DNA of 64,000 nucleotides from Thermoflexus sp. (GCA_020724465.1 DYGX01000003.1:151473-215472); one strand, 5' to 3'. Numbered from the stretch's first letter, positions 8,295 through 21,094 are shown. Numbers and translations are program-made. Notes: generated by a model from the letters alone, not told the origin.

Positions 8295-11200
8295 GTGGAC
8301 ACCACACTGATCCTGGTAATGGTGGTTGGTGCCACGCTGGCCGTGTGCGGTCTCGCCCTCGGCCTGGTAACCGGCTACTGGCGCGGTCGCCAGCGCGGGC
8401 TGAGTCTGGCGGCGCAGGCGCGCCCCAGCCCCGAGTTGGACGTCCTGGCCGGGGTTGGCAACGCGATCTTGAGCGTGCAGCTCAAGGTCGATGCGCTGTG
8501 CGAGGTGGTCTATCAGCAAGCGACGCGCATCGTCGATACGCGCAATTTTCAGATCGGCCTGTTCGAGGACAACGACTACGCCATCAAAGTCTGGCTCAAG
8601 GATGCCGAGCGCCTGCCCCCGCAGACCTTCAAGGGCGCGGCCAACGAAGGCGTGATCGGCTGGGTGCGCCGCACCGGCAACAGCCTGCTGGTCCGCGATT
8701 TCGAAAAAGAGTGGGACTCGCTGCCCGCCCGCCCAAGCCACTACACGGCCAAGCCATCCCGCGCGGCGATCTTCGCGCCGTTGATGTCTGGCGGGACGGT
8801 GCTGGGCGTGATCGCGGTCCAGAGCGACCAGCCAGATAGCTTCACAGACGAAGACCTGCGGCTGCTCACCCTGCTGGCCAACCAGGCCTCGGGCGCCATC
8901 CGCAACGCGCAGACCTTCGAGGCCACGCAGGAGCGCGCGCGCCAGCTTCGTCTGATCAACGATGTCACGCGGCAGATCACCGCCATCCAACCGCTGCCCG
9001 ATCTCTTCCGCCAGATCGTCACACTGATCCACGATGCCTTTGGCTACTACGCCGTCAGCATCTTCATCGTGGACGACAAAACCGGCCGCGTCGAGTTGCG
9101 CGCCAGCAGCCACGAGACGTTTGAGCAGGCCCAGTTGGTGCTGGAGCCGGGCCAGGGCCTCGTCGGCTGGACGGCCCGCCACGCCGAAACCGCACTGGTC
9201 CCCAACGTGGCCGAAGACCCGCGCTTTTTGCCCCACGCCGTGCTGGACGCGACGCGCTCGGAGATCTGCGTCCCGCTGGCAGTGCAGCAGCGCGTCCTGG
9301 GCGTGCTGGACGTGCAAAGCAACCGGCAGGATGCGTTCGGGTCGGACGACGTTTTTCTGCTCGAAACACTGGCCGGGCAGCTCGCCATCGCCATTCAGGA
9401 AGCGCAAACCTACGACGCCGAACGCCGCCAGACCGAGCGCATCAACGCCATGACAGATGTCGCGCGGGCGCTGGTGTCGATCCTCAACATCGACGACCTG
9501 CTCGACGAAGTGGTGGACCTGGTGACCGATCACCTCGGCTACGACCGCGTTCACCTCTTTCTGCGCGTGGGCGACCGGCTGGTTTTCCGCAGCGGGAGCG
9601 GCGTGCACAGCGGGCGTTGGGCGCTGGAGCGGCTCTCGTTCGGTATCAACAGCAACGGGGTGATCGCCTGGGTAGCGCGAGAAGGCCAACCACAAGTCAG
9701 CGGGGATGTCAGCGGCAACGAGTGGTACCTGGTCGGGCCGGACGTAGCGGATACGCGCAGCGAGATGACCGTCCCGATCCGCATCGGCTCGCACGTGCTG
9801 GGTGTGTTCGACATTCAAAGCACCGAGCCGGACGCCTTCACCGACGACGACGTCGCGCTGCTCCAGGCGCTGGCCGATACGGTCGCGATCGCGCTGCGCA
9901 ACGCCAGCCTGTTTGCCAACGAGTCGCGCCGCCGGATGCTGTCCGAGACGCTGCGCGAATTGAGCACCGTGCTCGGCTCGTCGCTCGATCTCAACAGCGT
10001 GCTTGACGGCATCCTGGTCGGGCTGGAGCGCGTGGTCGACTACACCGCCGGCGTCATTCTGCTCTATGACCCAAACACATCGCTCTACCAGATCAGCGCC
10101 GCGCGGGGCGAGCTGGTCGATTCGGACACGGGTCCCTGGGACGACCTGATCCACGCCAGCGAGCTAACCGACGCGCGCCTGACCGCCCTGTTGCACCAAC
10201 TGACGCTGGCCGACGAAGCGGAGCACGACGACAACCACGACCAGATTCTGGTCCCGCTCACCGTCGCGGGCGAGCCGACCGGGTATCTGGCACTGGAGCG
10301 CATCGGCCCGGACCGTTTCACGCCTGAAGACAAGGAGATCATCAGCACCTTCGCCAACCAGGCAGCGGTGGCGATCACCAACGCCCAGCTTTACATGGCC
10401 CAGCGGGAAGAGGCCTGGGTTTCTACCGCGCTGCTGCAGGTTGCCGAAGCGACCGCCCGCGCCACCACGCTCGACGAAGTGCTCAGCACCGTTGCGCGCA
10501 TCACGCCCTTGCTGGTGGGCGTCGAATGGAGCGCCGTGCTGCTGGCCGATACGAACGGTTTCCGGGTGGTCGAGGTGGCCGGCATATCGGCAGAGGCCGC
10601 TGCCGCCGTGACCGGCTACGTCGTGACGCCGCTCTCCTGGCCGCTGCTGAGCCAGATCAAGCAGGACGGCGAGCCAATTCTGCTCGACGCCAACACCCCC
10701 AAGCCGGCCGATCTGCCGGTTGACTTTCACATCGGCCAGGGGGTTGTCCTGCCGTTGCTGGCCAAGGGCGAGGTCATGGGGCTGCTGCTCATCGGCCAGC
10801 GCGACGGAAGCGAGCCGATGACGCACCGCAAGATCGAACTGGTCAGCGGCATCGCCAACCAGGCGGCGCTGGCCATCGAAAGCGCGCAGCTTCTGGCCGC
10901 TCAGCAGGAAGAAGCCTGGGTCTCGACCGCGCTGCTGCAAGTCGCCGAAGCGGTCAACACCCAGATCGATCCCGACCAGAGCCTGGAAACCATCGTCCGG
11001 CTGACGCCTCTGCTGGTCGGCGTCGAGCGGTGCGGCATTTTGAAGTGGAACCCGGAGCAGTACTGTTTCCTGGGTGGTCCGTCGTGGGGCCTGACGCCGG
11101 AGAACCGCGAGGTGTTCTACGAGCTGGAGCTGTATGCCGAAGACGAGCCGTTCCTGAGCCGCCTGGCGGAGAGTACGGAGCCGGTCTCGGCCGGTGTCGG

Positions 11201-12200
11201 CGCGGACTGCCCCACCCCCGGCGTGCTGCAGCGCCTGCTTGAAAGCCCGACGCTGCTCGGGCTGCCGCTGGTGGCGCGCGGCCAGCAGGTGGGCGCGATG
11301 CTGGTCGATCATCCGGCGCTGGGCGGGCCAATCGACCGCCGCCGCCTGAACATCCTCAGCGGCATCGCCCATCAGACGGCTCTGGCGTTGGAGAACGCAC
11401 GCCTGCAAGCCGAAGCCACGACCGCCGAGCGCATCGAGCGCGAGCTGGAAGTCGCCCGCGACATCCAGCGTAGCTTCATGCCCGATACCTTTCCCACTGT
11501 TCCCGGCTGGGATGTCTCCGCCTTCTACCGTGCAGCGCGTCTGGTGGGTGGCGACTTCTACGATTTCTTCGAGATCGACGATCACCGCTGGGCCATTGTG
11601 GTGGCCGACGTGGCCGACAAGGGCGTGCCCGCCGCCCTGTTCATGGCCCTGAGCCGCACCCTGCTGCGCGCGGTTGGCTCGAACCGGCACAGCCCTGCGG
11701 AAACCCTCACCCGCGTCAACGAGATTCTCCTGCGCGACACCCGCTCGGACTTGTTCGTCACGGTGTGGTACGGGCTGTGGGACGCGCATACCGGCGTGCT
11801 GCGCTATTCCAGCTCCGGCCACAACCCGCCGCTCCTCATCCACGCGGACGGGACCCCGGAGCTGCTCAACGCGCGGGGGATAGCGCTGGGCGTTGTGCCT
11901 AACATCAAGCTCGAAGAGCACGCCATCACGCTCCAGCCCGGCGATCTGGTGGTGGCATACACCGACGGCGTCACCGAGGCGCTGCGCGCCGACCAGACCG
12001 AGTTCGGTGTGGCCGGCCTGCAATCGGCGCTGCTGAACCTGCGCCACAAGTCGGCAGAGGACATCGCGCGCGGCGTGCTGGAAACACTGGACCACTTCGC
12101 GGCGGGAGAGCCGCAGTTTGACGACATCACGCTGGTGGTGCTCAAACACGTGAGCGGAGCAACACCGCCGCCCGAGCCGCCGCCTGAATTCTCGATCTAG
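8295..12200 (+). CDS. Membrane-anchored multi-GAF SpoIIE/RsbU-type PP2C phosphatase
   Basis: The protein is 1301 residues from a GTG start. An N-terminal transmembrane helix (about 4-26) is followed by six consecutive GAF domains (about 48-203, 209-370, 380-540, 545-695, 705-870, 875-1040), each ending in an NQA..AI.NA-type helix. A C-terminal SpoIIE phosphatase domain (about 1050-1290) follows. Metal-binding motifs are visible: VGGDFYDFF, VVADVADKG, YTDGVTEA and FDDITLVVL. These phosphatases dephosphorylate Ser-phosphorylated STAS proteins, so the two STAS domains just upstream are the obvious substrates. GAF ligands cannot be read from sequence. Six GAFs suggest integration of several small-molecule or redox cues. 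Confidence 0.9.
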   Translation: MDTTLILVMVVGATLAVCGLALGLVTGYWRGRQRGLSLAAQARPSPELDVLAGVGNAILSVQLKVDALCEVVYQQATRIVDTRNFQIGLFEDNDYAIKVWLKDAERLPPQTFKGAANEGVIGWVRRTGNSLLVRDFEKEWDSLPARPSHYTAKPSRAAIFAPLMSGGTVLGVIAVQSDQPDSFTDEDLRLLTLLANQASGAIRNAQTFEATQERARQLRLINDVTRQITAIQPLPDLFRQIVTLIHDAFGYYAVSIFIVDDKTGRVELRASSHETFEQAQLVLEPGQGLVGWTARHAETALVPNVAEDPRFLPHAVLDATRSEICVPLAVQQRVLGVLDVQSNRQDAFGSDDVFLLETLAGQLAIAIQEAQTYDAERRQTERINAMTDVARALVSILNIDDLLDEVVDLVTDHLGYDRVHLFLRVGDRLVFRSGSGVHSGRWALERLSFGINSNGVIAWVAREGQPQVSGDVSGNEWYLVGPDVADTRSEMTVPIRIGSHVLGVFDIQSTEPDAFTDDDVALLQALADTVAIALRNASLFANESRRRMLSETLRELSTVLGSSLDLNSVLDGILVGLERVVDYTAGVILLYDPNTSLYQISAARGELVDSDTGPWDDLIHASELTDARLTALLHQLTLADEAEHDDNHDQILVPLTVAGEPTGYLALERIGPDRFTPEDKEIISTFANQAAVAITNAQLYMAQREEAWVSTALLQVAEATARATTLDEVLSTVARITPLLVGVEWSAVLLADTNGFRVVEVAGISAEAAAAVTGYVVTPLSWPLLSQIKQDGEPILLDANTPKPADLPVDFHIGQGVVLPLLAKGEVMGLLLIGQRDGSEPMTHRKIELVSGIANQAALAIESAQLLAAQQEEAWVSTALLQVAEAVNTQIDPDQSLETIVRLTPLLVGVERCGILKWNPEQYCFLGGPSWGLTPENREVFYELELYAEDEPFLSRLAESTEPVSAGVGADCPTPGVLQRLLESPTLLGLPLVARGQQVGAMLVDHPALGGPIDRRRLNILSGIAHQTALALENARLQAEATTAERIERELEVARDIQRSFMPDTFPTVPGWDVSAFYRAARLVGGDFYDFFEIDDHRWAIVVADVADKGVPAALFMALSRTLLRAVGSNRHSPAETLTRVNEILLRDTRSDLFVTVWYGLWDAHTGVLRYSSSGHNPPLLIHADGTPELLNARGIALGVVPNIKLEEHAITLQPGDLVVAYTDGVTEALRADQTEFGVAGLQSALLNLRHKSAEDIARGVLETLDHFAAGEPQFDDITLVVLKHVSGATPPPEPPPEFSI

Positions 12201-12219
12201 CCTGTTACCGCGCCGCGCC

Positions 12220-12621
12220 GTGAAAACCGCTTTTGTGTCCGCCAGCTATGCCGACCGGGCCGCGCTCGCCCCGGCGCTGGACGCGATCAAAGCAGCATTG
12301 AACGCGGCGGGCTTCCGGCCGCACGTCTTCATCGAGCGCTATGCCTTCGCGCCTGAGGACGCTCGCCGGATGATGGCAACCACGCTGCGCGATCTGCACG
12401 CAGCTGACCTGCTGGTAGCCGAGGTGTCGCACAAAGCGATCGGCGTGGGGATTGAGGTCGGCGCGGCAGCCGCGTGGAGCATTCCGATCGTGGCCGTGCG
12501 CTGCGCCGGGGCCGAGCCGTCTACGACGGTCGGCGGGCTGGCCGCCGCCAGCATCGTCTACCGCGCGCCCGACGATCTGCGCGCAGCACTGGGCGCGGCA
12601 CTCGCCACCCTGTCCCTCTAG
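12220..12621 (+). CDS. Nucleoside 2-deoxyribosyltransferase-like protein
   Basis: The 133-residue protein has the small Rossmann-like fold of the nucleoside 2-deoxyribosyltransferase family: an N-terminal VSASYADR strand, a central ADLLVAEVS segment, and GVGIEVGAA containing the Glu used as nucleophile in the family. These enzymes cleave N-glycosidic bonds of nucleosides or nucleotides; the TIR fold is related. It starts with GTG 19 nt after the phosphatase, without a clear ribosome site, so it may be the fourth gene of that operon. Substrate is unknown. Confidence 0.65.
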   Translation: MKTAFVSASYADRAALAPALDAIKAALNAAGFRPHVFIERYAFAPEDARRMMATTLRDLHAADLLVAEVSHKAIGVGIEVGAAAAWSIPIVAVRCAGAEPSTTVGGLAAASIVYRAPDDLRAALGAALATLSL

Positions 12622-12648
12622 GCCGGGCGCGAGGCAGCCGGCGCCGGC

Positions 12649-14397
12649 CTACGGACCGGCACCCCACCCGTTAAACGGCAGGCATTCGCCGGTGGACGGG
12701 TTGAACTCGGACGGACCGCCGTAGCACGCGGTCGGCAGCGGGTTTCCGTTCTCATCCAGGCGGTTGGCGTTGATATTGTTCAGATCAACTTCCGCCGGGT
12801 TCATGACAGTCACGCAGTGGATCGCGCCGAAGGGGTTGATCGGCGTGCGCCGCTCGGTGAGCGGCGAGTCTGGGTTGAAGAAGTTGTACGTCAGCCGGCT
12901 GACTTCCTCGATCAGCTCCCATGTCCCGATCGACATCACGCCGTTGTTGTCGATGTCCTGCTCGTAGACATACATCACGAAGATGTAATCCCCGCCCGGC
13001 GAGAAGATAATGCCCGCGTCGCCGGTTGTCTCCGGACCCCATCCGTTCTTGTGCGCCACGCGCGTGCCTTCGGGCAGGCCCAGCTCGATCAGGCGGTCGA
13101 TCCGGTTGCCGCTGAGCAACTCGATCATCTGGCGGCACTCGGTCTGCGTGATGTCGTTCGGATACGCTGCCCGCAAGCCGCTGTCGTGGTACGCGCAGTC
13201 GTAGATCTGCATCAGCAGCATCCCCATGTCTTCGGCGGTCGTCTGCGAATAGCGATCCGCGTGGGCGTCGTAATCGGGGTTGGCGGGCTGCTGCGGGCGG
13301 CAGACCGGCACCTCGAAAATCAGGCTGGGATCGCCGACGTTGAGCGGCGCGCTGATGTAGGTGTGCTCGGCGCCCAGATCCTGGGCCGTGCACGACACCT
13401 GGCGCAGTCCATCGCTGAGCTGGGCGTTGGCGGTCGTCCCCTGCCCCGCGATCTGCATCAGGAAGTTCGACGCCGAATTCTCGCTGCACAGGATCGAGGC
13501 CGTCAGCAGGAAGGCGGTGTCCTGATCGACCAGAAGCTGCTGGCGGAACAGATTAACCATGATCGGGATTTTGATCGTGCTGACGGCGCTGTGCGCAACA
13601 TCCGCCAGGATGGACAGCTCCTCGCCGCTCTCCAGGTCCATGACGAAGACGGACGCCAGCGTCTGCGAGCCGTTCCAGGCAAACCCGCGCTGTTCCATCA
13701 ACTGGATGATCGCCTCGCGCAACACGGCCATATCCGCCGCGGGCGCCTCGCGCTCGACAACCGGGAGCTGGACGATGCGCCGCTCCGGCTCCATCTCGAA
13801 CAGGGCCTGCGCCACCAGCTCCATCGCCCGGTCGACATCGAGGGTCATGCCGGGGCGCCCCGACTCGAAGATCAGCTTGTCCGGCTCTTCCCACCGGAAG
13901 CGTGGGCGCTGGGGCTGCGTGTTGTACCCGGCCAGATCGCGCGTCAGAAATTCGCGCAGCAGCCCTTCGTTGTACGTCGCGTTCAGCGGCACCTCGACCG
14001 CAGCCACCGGCCGCCGGCCCAGATAGTTCCAGAACCCCAGCCAGAAATTGCTGGCAGCCGTGTTGCGTGCCCGCGCCTCGGCCAGCATCGCGTCGCTGTT
14101 GGTCCGGAAGCCGACTTCGGCGGGGTCCAGCATGATCAGATGAGAACCGAAGTAAAGCTGCACCGGCTGGAGCATATAGACCTGCTCCCATCGCTCTTGC
14201 GCACGGTTGGGATCCAGGCCGCCGACCTGCAACCCGGCAATGGTCAGGTCGGTCTGAAGCGAGTCGCGGGTGCTGCTATAGCGAGCCAGCTCGATCATCG
14301 CCAGGACGATCGCGGCCAGCAAGAGCAGCGCCGAGAAGATCTCCAGCAGTGGAAGCTGCATGCGGCGGCGGTCTTCGCGCAGATGCCCGTATGCCAT
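12649..14397 (-). CDS. Beta-lactamase-like serine hydrolase with N-terminal PG-binding domain
   Basis: The protein is 582 residues with an N-terminal transmembrane helix (about 18-40). A region like the VanW-associated peptidoglycan-binding domain follows (TIAGLQVGGL..., about 50-200), then a class A beta-lactamase/transpeptidase-like domain (about 235-500). Visible motifs are STIK (SxxK), SENSASN near the SDN position and HKNGWG in place of KTG. A Cys-containing C-terminal tail of about 70 residues follows. It likely acts outside the membrane on peptidoglycan or acyl substrates; antibiotic resistance cannot be assumed. It lies 8 nt downstream of the NUDIX gene and is probably co-transcribed with it. 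Confidence 0.75.
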   Translation of the reverse strand: MAYGHLREDRRRMQLPLLEIFSALLLLAAIVLAMIELARYSSTRDSLQTDLTIAGLQVGGLDPNRAQERWEQVYMLQPVQLYFGSHLIMLDPAEVGFRTNSDAMLAEARARNTAASNFWLGFWNYLGRRPVAAVEVPLNATYNEGLLREFLTRDLAGYNTQPQRPRFRWEEPDKLIFESGRPGMTLDVDRAMELVAQALFEMEPERRIVQLPVVEREAPAADMAVLREAIIQLMEQRGFAWNGSQTLASVFVMDLESGEELSILADVAHSAVSTIKIPIMVNLFRQQLLVDQDTAFLLTASILCSENSASNFLMQIAGQGTTANAQLSDGLRQVSCTAQDLGAEHTYISAPLNVGDPSLIFEVPVCRPQQPANPDYDAHADRYSQTTAEDMGMLLMQIYDCAYHDSGLRAAYPNDITQTECRQMIELLSGNRIDRLIELGLPEGTRVAHKNGWGPETTGDAGIIFSPGGDYIFVMYVYEQDIDNNGVMSIGTWELIEEVSRLTYNFFNPDSPLTERRTPINPFGAIHCVTVMNPAEVDLNNINANRLDENGNPLPTACYGGPSEFNPSTGECLPFNGWGAGP

Positions 14398-14405
14398 ACC
14401 CCTGA

Positions 14406-14972
14406 TTACCCTTCCTGATGCAGGTTATGCCACATGCCCGACTCGTCTCGCTCGCGCCGGAGCGCCGCCAGCGCCAGCTCGTGGAAGGCGACCAGCGGGG
14501 GCAGGGCGTCGAGCGAGGCCCAGCGGTAGCCCAGCAGCTCGTGGCTCAGCCGGATCGCCTGCGGGCCGTCCTCCGGCTCGCACAGATACACCAGGTCCAG
14601 ATGCCCGCGCATCCGCGGCGCGCGCAGCACCAGAATAGGCCGCACAGCCCGCACGCGCAGCCCGGTTTCCTCGTAGATCTCGCGCTCGGCGGTGCGCGCC
14701 GGATCTTCGCCGCGCGCCATCCAGCCGCCGGGCAGACCCCAGGGGCGATGCGGGTGAAACAGATGCTCGACCAGCAGCACGCGCTCGCCGGATGGGTCCA
14801 GCACGATCCCCACCACGCCCACCGAGAAGCGCGGCTGCGCCAGCCGATACACGGCCTGGACCAGATGCCCGGCAGCGGGCACCCGCTGCAGCAACCGCGC
14901 CAGACGGCGGTGCCAGCGGCGCCCCGGTGCGCGAACGGTGGACTGGCTCAGCGGAAAGGTCAAGCGCGGCAC
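14406..14972 (-). CDS. NUDIX hydrolase
   Basis: A complete NUDIX box is present (GGWMARGEDPARTAEREI followed by YEETGL). A basic amphipathic N-terminal helix (RRWHRRLARLLQRV) precedes the VGVVGIVLD strand. Family members hydrolyse nucleoside diphosphate derivatives; the substrate here is unknown. The start is uncertain: the frame is open to a TTG at 15086. I choose GTG at 14972 (188 residues) because AGGAG lies directly upstream and the upstream codons look non-coding, but that spacing is short. Confidence 0.75.
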   Translation of the reverse strand: MPRLTFPLSQSTVRAPGRRWHRRLARLLQRVPAAGHLVQAVYRLAQPRFSVGVVGIVLDPSGERVLLVEHLFHPHRPWGLPGGWMARGEDPARTAEREIYEETGLRVRAVRPILVLRAPRMRGHLDLVYLCEPEDGPQAIRLSHELLGYRWASLDALPPLVAFHELALAALRRERDESGMWHNLHQEG

Positions 14973-15144
14973 ATCTCCTGGCGCCAAAACCAACAAGAGG
15001 CCACTGCGCCGTGTCTTCGCAGCGCCTGGCCCCCCTCTAGGCGAAAACCGGTCGTGAGTGTAACGTGCTCTGCGTCGAAATGCCAAATCGTCGCACCGCG
15101 TGTCAGACGCGCCCGGCGGCTGGCGCGCACCAGATTTATACCTG

Positions 15145-15153
15145 TGCTATACT
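15145..15153 (+). promoter_or_regulatory. Extended -10 promoter of the sensor kinase gene
   Basis: TGC followed by TATACT (15148-15153) lies 46 nt upstream of the ATG at 15200. It places the transcript start downstream of the alternative start at 15065, supporting the shorter protein. Confidence 0.55.
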
Positions 15154-15199
15154 GAAACCGAACTATGCACCCTGCGACAGACTTCGCAGAGGAGCACTC

Positions 15200-18571
<3,372 letters not shown>

Positions 18572-20383
18572 GTGACGGAACGCCGCCGCAACCGGGCTAA
18601 CGAGCTGATTGTCGCGCTGGCGGTCACGGCCACGTTGGCGCTGGCGTTGACCTTCGCCATCATTCTGAGCCTGAGCACCAGCGCCAACGCCGACGACCGC
18701 GCCCAGTCGCCTCAGGCCACCAGCGCGGCCCTGGTTCCAACCGACACGCCGCCCGCCGTGGTGTTCCAGGCCACGCATACCACCGAGCCTTCACCGACCC
18801 GGACGCCCTCAGCCACGCGCACCCAGGCGCCGACGGACACACCCGAACCCACCGCTACGGCGCTGCCGGCCACCCACACGCCAACTGCGACTCCATCGGC
18901 AACGCGCACCGCAGCCGCGCAGCAACCCACCGCCCCATCATCGCCGGTCGAGGTCGCCGCCGCGGCGACGGCCAGCCCGACGCGCACACTCACGCCGACG
19001 CGGACGCCCTCGGCCACGCGCACGCCGCCGCCAACGCGCACGCCGCTGCCGACCCGCACGCCGACGTCGACGGCCACGGTCACGCTCACCCGCACGCCAA
19101 CTGCAACCCGCACCGCGATCCCAACGCGCACACCGCTGCCGACCCGCACGCCAAGCCCAACCCAAACCGCGACAGCGACGCCGACGGCAACCCGCACGCC
19201 GACGCCGACATTCACGCCATTCCCAACGCTGACACCCAGCGTCACGCGGACACCCACCCTGCGGCCGTCCGCCACGCACACGCCATCCGCGACCCACACC
19301 GCGTCACCGGTGCCAACGCGCACGCCGCGCCCGTCCGCGACGCCTGTGCCCACCGCTACACCGAGCGCGACACTGACGCCCACGCCGTTGCCGCCGACCC
19401 GGACACCGACGGTCACGCCTTCGGTCACGCGCACACCGACGCGCACACCGACGCCGCGCCCGTCCGCGACGCCTGTGCCCACCGTCACGCCGAGCGCCAC
19501 GCCCACAGCGACGCTGACGCGCACTCTCACGCCGAGCGCCACGCCAACCTGGACGCGCACACCCACGCCGACGCCATCGCGCACCCCGTCGGTGACGCGC
19601 ACGCCATCGCGCACGCCCACGCCGACGATCACACCGAGCGCGACCGCGACACCCACCCGCACGCCGAGCGCAACGCCAACCAGCACTGCGACGCCCACCC
19701 TGACGCGAACGCCGTCGCGCACGCCCACGCCGAGCCGCATCCCGCCGACCATGACCTTCACCCCCTACCCGTCGCTGACGCCGAGCATCACGCCGTTCGG
19801 CGGCGAGCGGACGCCCAGCCCGGCCCCGTCCGGCTGCGACGTGCCGGCGGGCTGGCAGCAATATGTCATCCAGCGGGGCGACACGCTCTTCGCGCTGGCG
19901 CGGCGCTGGAGGATCACGGTCGAAGCACTGGCGCGCGCGAACTGCATTGACGACCGCAGCAACATCACCGCGGGCCTGATCCTGTACGCGCCGCCCGGCA
20001 GCAATGTGACACCCTTCCCGACCGCGACAGGAGTCGCTGGGTCTGTCGCCACGGGCAACTACACCAGCTTTGACTGCGGCAACCCCGGCGCGACGATCAC
20101 CGATCCGCGCCCCGGCGCCATCCTGCGCGGCACCTTCGCCGTGTATGGCTCCGCCACCCATCCGGACTTTCAGTTCTATCGCCTGCAGGTATCCGGCGCG
20201 GGGACCGGCGACGGCGAGTTCGTGACGCTCAACGTCTATCACGAGCAGGTCAGCGGCGGGCAGTTAGGGACGATCAATACGCTGGCATTCACGCCCGGCG
20301 ACTACTGGATCCGTCTGACCGTCGTGGACAACACGGGCAATTACCCGCCGCAGTGCACGGTCAAGGTGCGCTTCGCGGAGTGA
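18572..20383 (+). CDS. Thr/Pro-rich LysM surface protein
   Basis: The protein is 603 residues. GTG directly follows the kinase stop and is preceded by AGGAGG, so the two genes are coupled. It has an N-terminal transmembrane helix (about 14-32), a roughly 340-residue low-complexity stretch of TRTP/SATP-type units (about 65-405), a LysM domain (about 425-471; [16 protein letters not shown]) and a C-terminal beta-sandwich-like domain with two Cys. LysM points to peptidoglycan binding; the linker would span the envelope. Its regular Arg makes the linker positively charged. Confidence 0.8.
   Translation: MTERRRNRANELIVALAVTATLALALTFAIILSLSTSANADDRAQSPQATSAALVPTDTPPAVVFQATHTTEPSPTRTPSATRTQAPTDTPEPTATALPATHTPTATPSATRTAAAQQPTAPSSPVEVAAAATASPTRTLTPTRTPSATRTPPPTRTPLPTRTPTSTATVTLTRTPTATRTAIPTRTPLPTRTPSPTQTATATPTATRTPTPTFTPFPTLTPSVTRTPTLRPSATHTPSATHTASPVPTRTPRPSATPVPTATPSATLTPTPLPPTRTPTVTPSVTRTPTRTPTPRPSATPVPTVTPSATPTATLTRTLTPSATPTWTRTPTPTPSRTPSVTRTPSRTPTPTITPSATATPTRTPSATPTSTATPTLTRTPSRTPTPSRIPPTMTFTPYPSLTPSITPFGGERTPSPAPSGCDVPAGWQQYVIQRGDTLFALARRWRITVEALARANCIDDRSNITAGLILYAPPGSNVTPFPTATGVAGSVATGNYTSFDCGNPGATITDPRPGAILRGTFAVYGSATHPDFQFYRLQVSGAGTGDGEFVTLNVYHEQVSGGQLGTINTLAFTPGDYWIRLTVVDNTGNYPPQCTVKVRFAE
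18780..19760 (+). repeat. Low-complexity Thr/Pro/Arg coding repeat
   Basis: About 1 kb built from degenerate units such as acgccgacgcgcacgccg, encoding TPTRTP and SATRTP-like strings. A longer near-identical block encoding [14 protein letters not shown] recurs around 19320 and 19440. It is a coding repeat and a likely site of replication slippage and read misassembly. Confidence 0.8.
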
Positions 20384-20407
20384 GTGCCCCACGCGCAGAT
20401 CGAAACC

Positions 20408-20442
20408 GGCCGGGGCCGCGCCGCCAGACAGCCCCGGCCTTT
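20408..20442 (+). terminator. Hairpin terminator after the LysM gene
   Basis: A perfect 9-bp stem (ggccggggc / gccccggcc) with a 14-nt loop is followed by TTT. It separates the LysM gene from ogt. Confidence 0.6.
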
Positions 20443-20460
20443 CACGTTGCAGGAGACCTG

Positions 20461-20940
20461 ATGAACAGCCTGACCGCCTATCTGACCACTCCCATCGGCA
20501 CGCTGGCGATCAGCGGAACGGAAGCCGGCATCCGCGCAATTCGGTTCCTGGACGAGCCGGTCGAGCAGCCTGCCCCGGTCCCGCCGGAGCTGGCCACCTG
20601 CATCCGGCAGCTTGAGGAGTACTTCGCCGGAACGCGCACCACCTTTACCGTCGAGCTGCTGCCTGAGGGAACGCCCTTCGAGCGGCGTGTCTGGGCGCAT
20701 CTGCTCGACATCCCGTTCGGCGAGACGCGCACCTACGCGCAGATCGCCGAAGCCCTGGGCGACCCCAAGACGATCCGCGCCGTGGGCCGCGCCAACGGTC
20801 GCAACCCGATCCCGATCATCATCCCCTGCCACCGCGTGATCGGCAGCGGCGGCGAGCTGGTCGGCTACGGCGGCGGGCTGTGGCGCAAGGAGTGGCTGCT
20901 GGCGCATGAGGGGCGGCCCACGCAGCAGACCCTCTTCTGA
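20461..20940 (+). CDS. ogt: Methylated-DNA--protein-cysteine methyltransferase
   Basis: The protein is 159 residues, the usual length for single-domain Ogt. The active-site motif PCHRVIGSGG contains the acceptor Cys123, and the helix-turn-helix stretch TYAQIAEALG and RAVGRANGRNP are conserved. It removes alkyl groups from O6-alkylguanine by suicide transfer. The ATG is chosen for the AGGAG site seven nt upstream; the frame extends further 5' but overlaps the terminator hairpin. Confidence 0.95.
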   Translation: MNSLTAYLTTPIGTLAISGTEAGIRAIRFLDEPVEQPAPVPPELATCIRQLEEYFAGTRTTFTVELLPEGTPFERRVWAHLLDIPFGETRTYAQIAEALGDPKTIRAVGRANGRNPIPIIIPCHRVIGSGGELVGYGGGLWRKEWLLAHEGRPTQQTLF

Positions 20941-20994
20941 TCGCGGTCCGCTCGCGCCTTCCCGGCTTTTGCCCGCCGCCTGGCTGCCGCCGGG

Positions 20995-21023
20995 TTGGAG
21001 ATCCCCCCGTCTCGCGCTACACT
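20995..21023 (+). promoter_or_regulatory. Promoter of the LCP gene
   Basis: TTGGAG (20995-21000), 17 nt, TACACT (21018-21023). This predicts a leader of about 65 nt before the ATG at 21095. Confidence 0.6.
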
Positions 21024-21094
21024 TGCGCTGCACGCTGCCCGAAATCCGACCCTGGGCAGCGGCACCCTGACCTTGCAAGCGGAGTAGAGGATCG

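Noticed and set aside
8118-12149. Two very long minus-strand open frames (678 and 661 codons) opposite the phosphatase gene
   Set aside because: They mirror the strongly supported six-GAF phosphatase and read as Arg/Gln/His/Ala-rich text with no domains, typical of the antisense frame of a GC-rich gene.
15065-15199. 45-codon N-terminal extension of the sensor kinase
   Set aside because: It lies upstream of or across the extended -10 box, and the ATG at 15200 has the only good ribosome site.
18780-19760. Possible CRISPR or tandem non-coding array
   Set aside because: Units are degenerate, in frame, lack unique spacers of constant length, and encode a continuous protein linker.
18712-19761. 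Val/Gly-rich minus-strand frame opposite the Thr/Pro repeat
   Set aside because: It is the antisense of the low-complexity repeat; the regular GVRVGV pattern only reflects the TP repeat.
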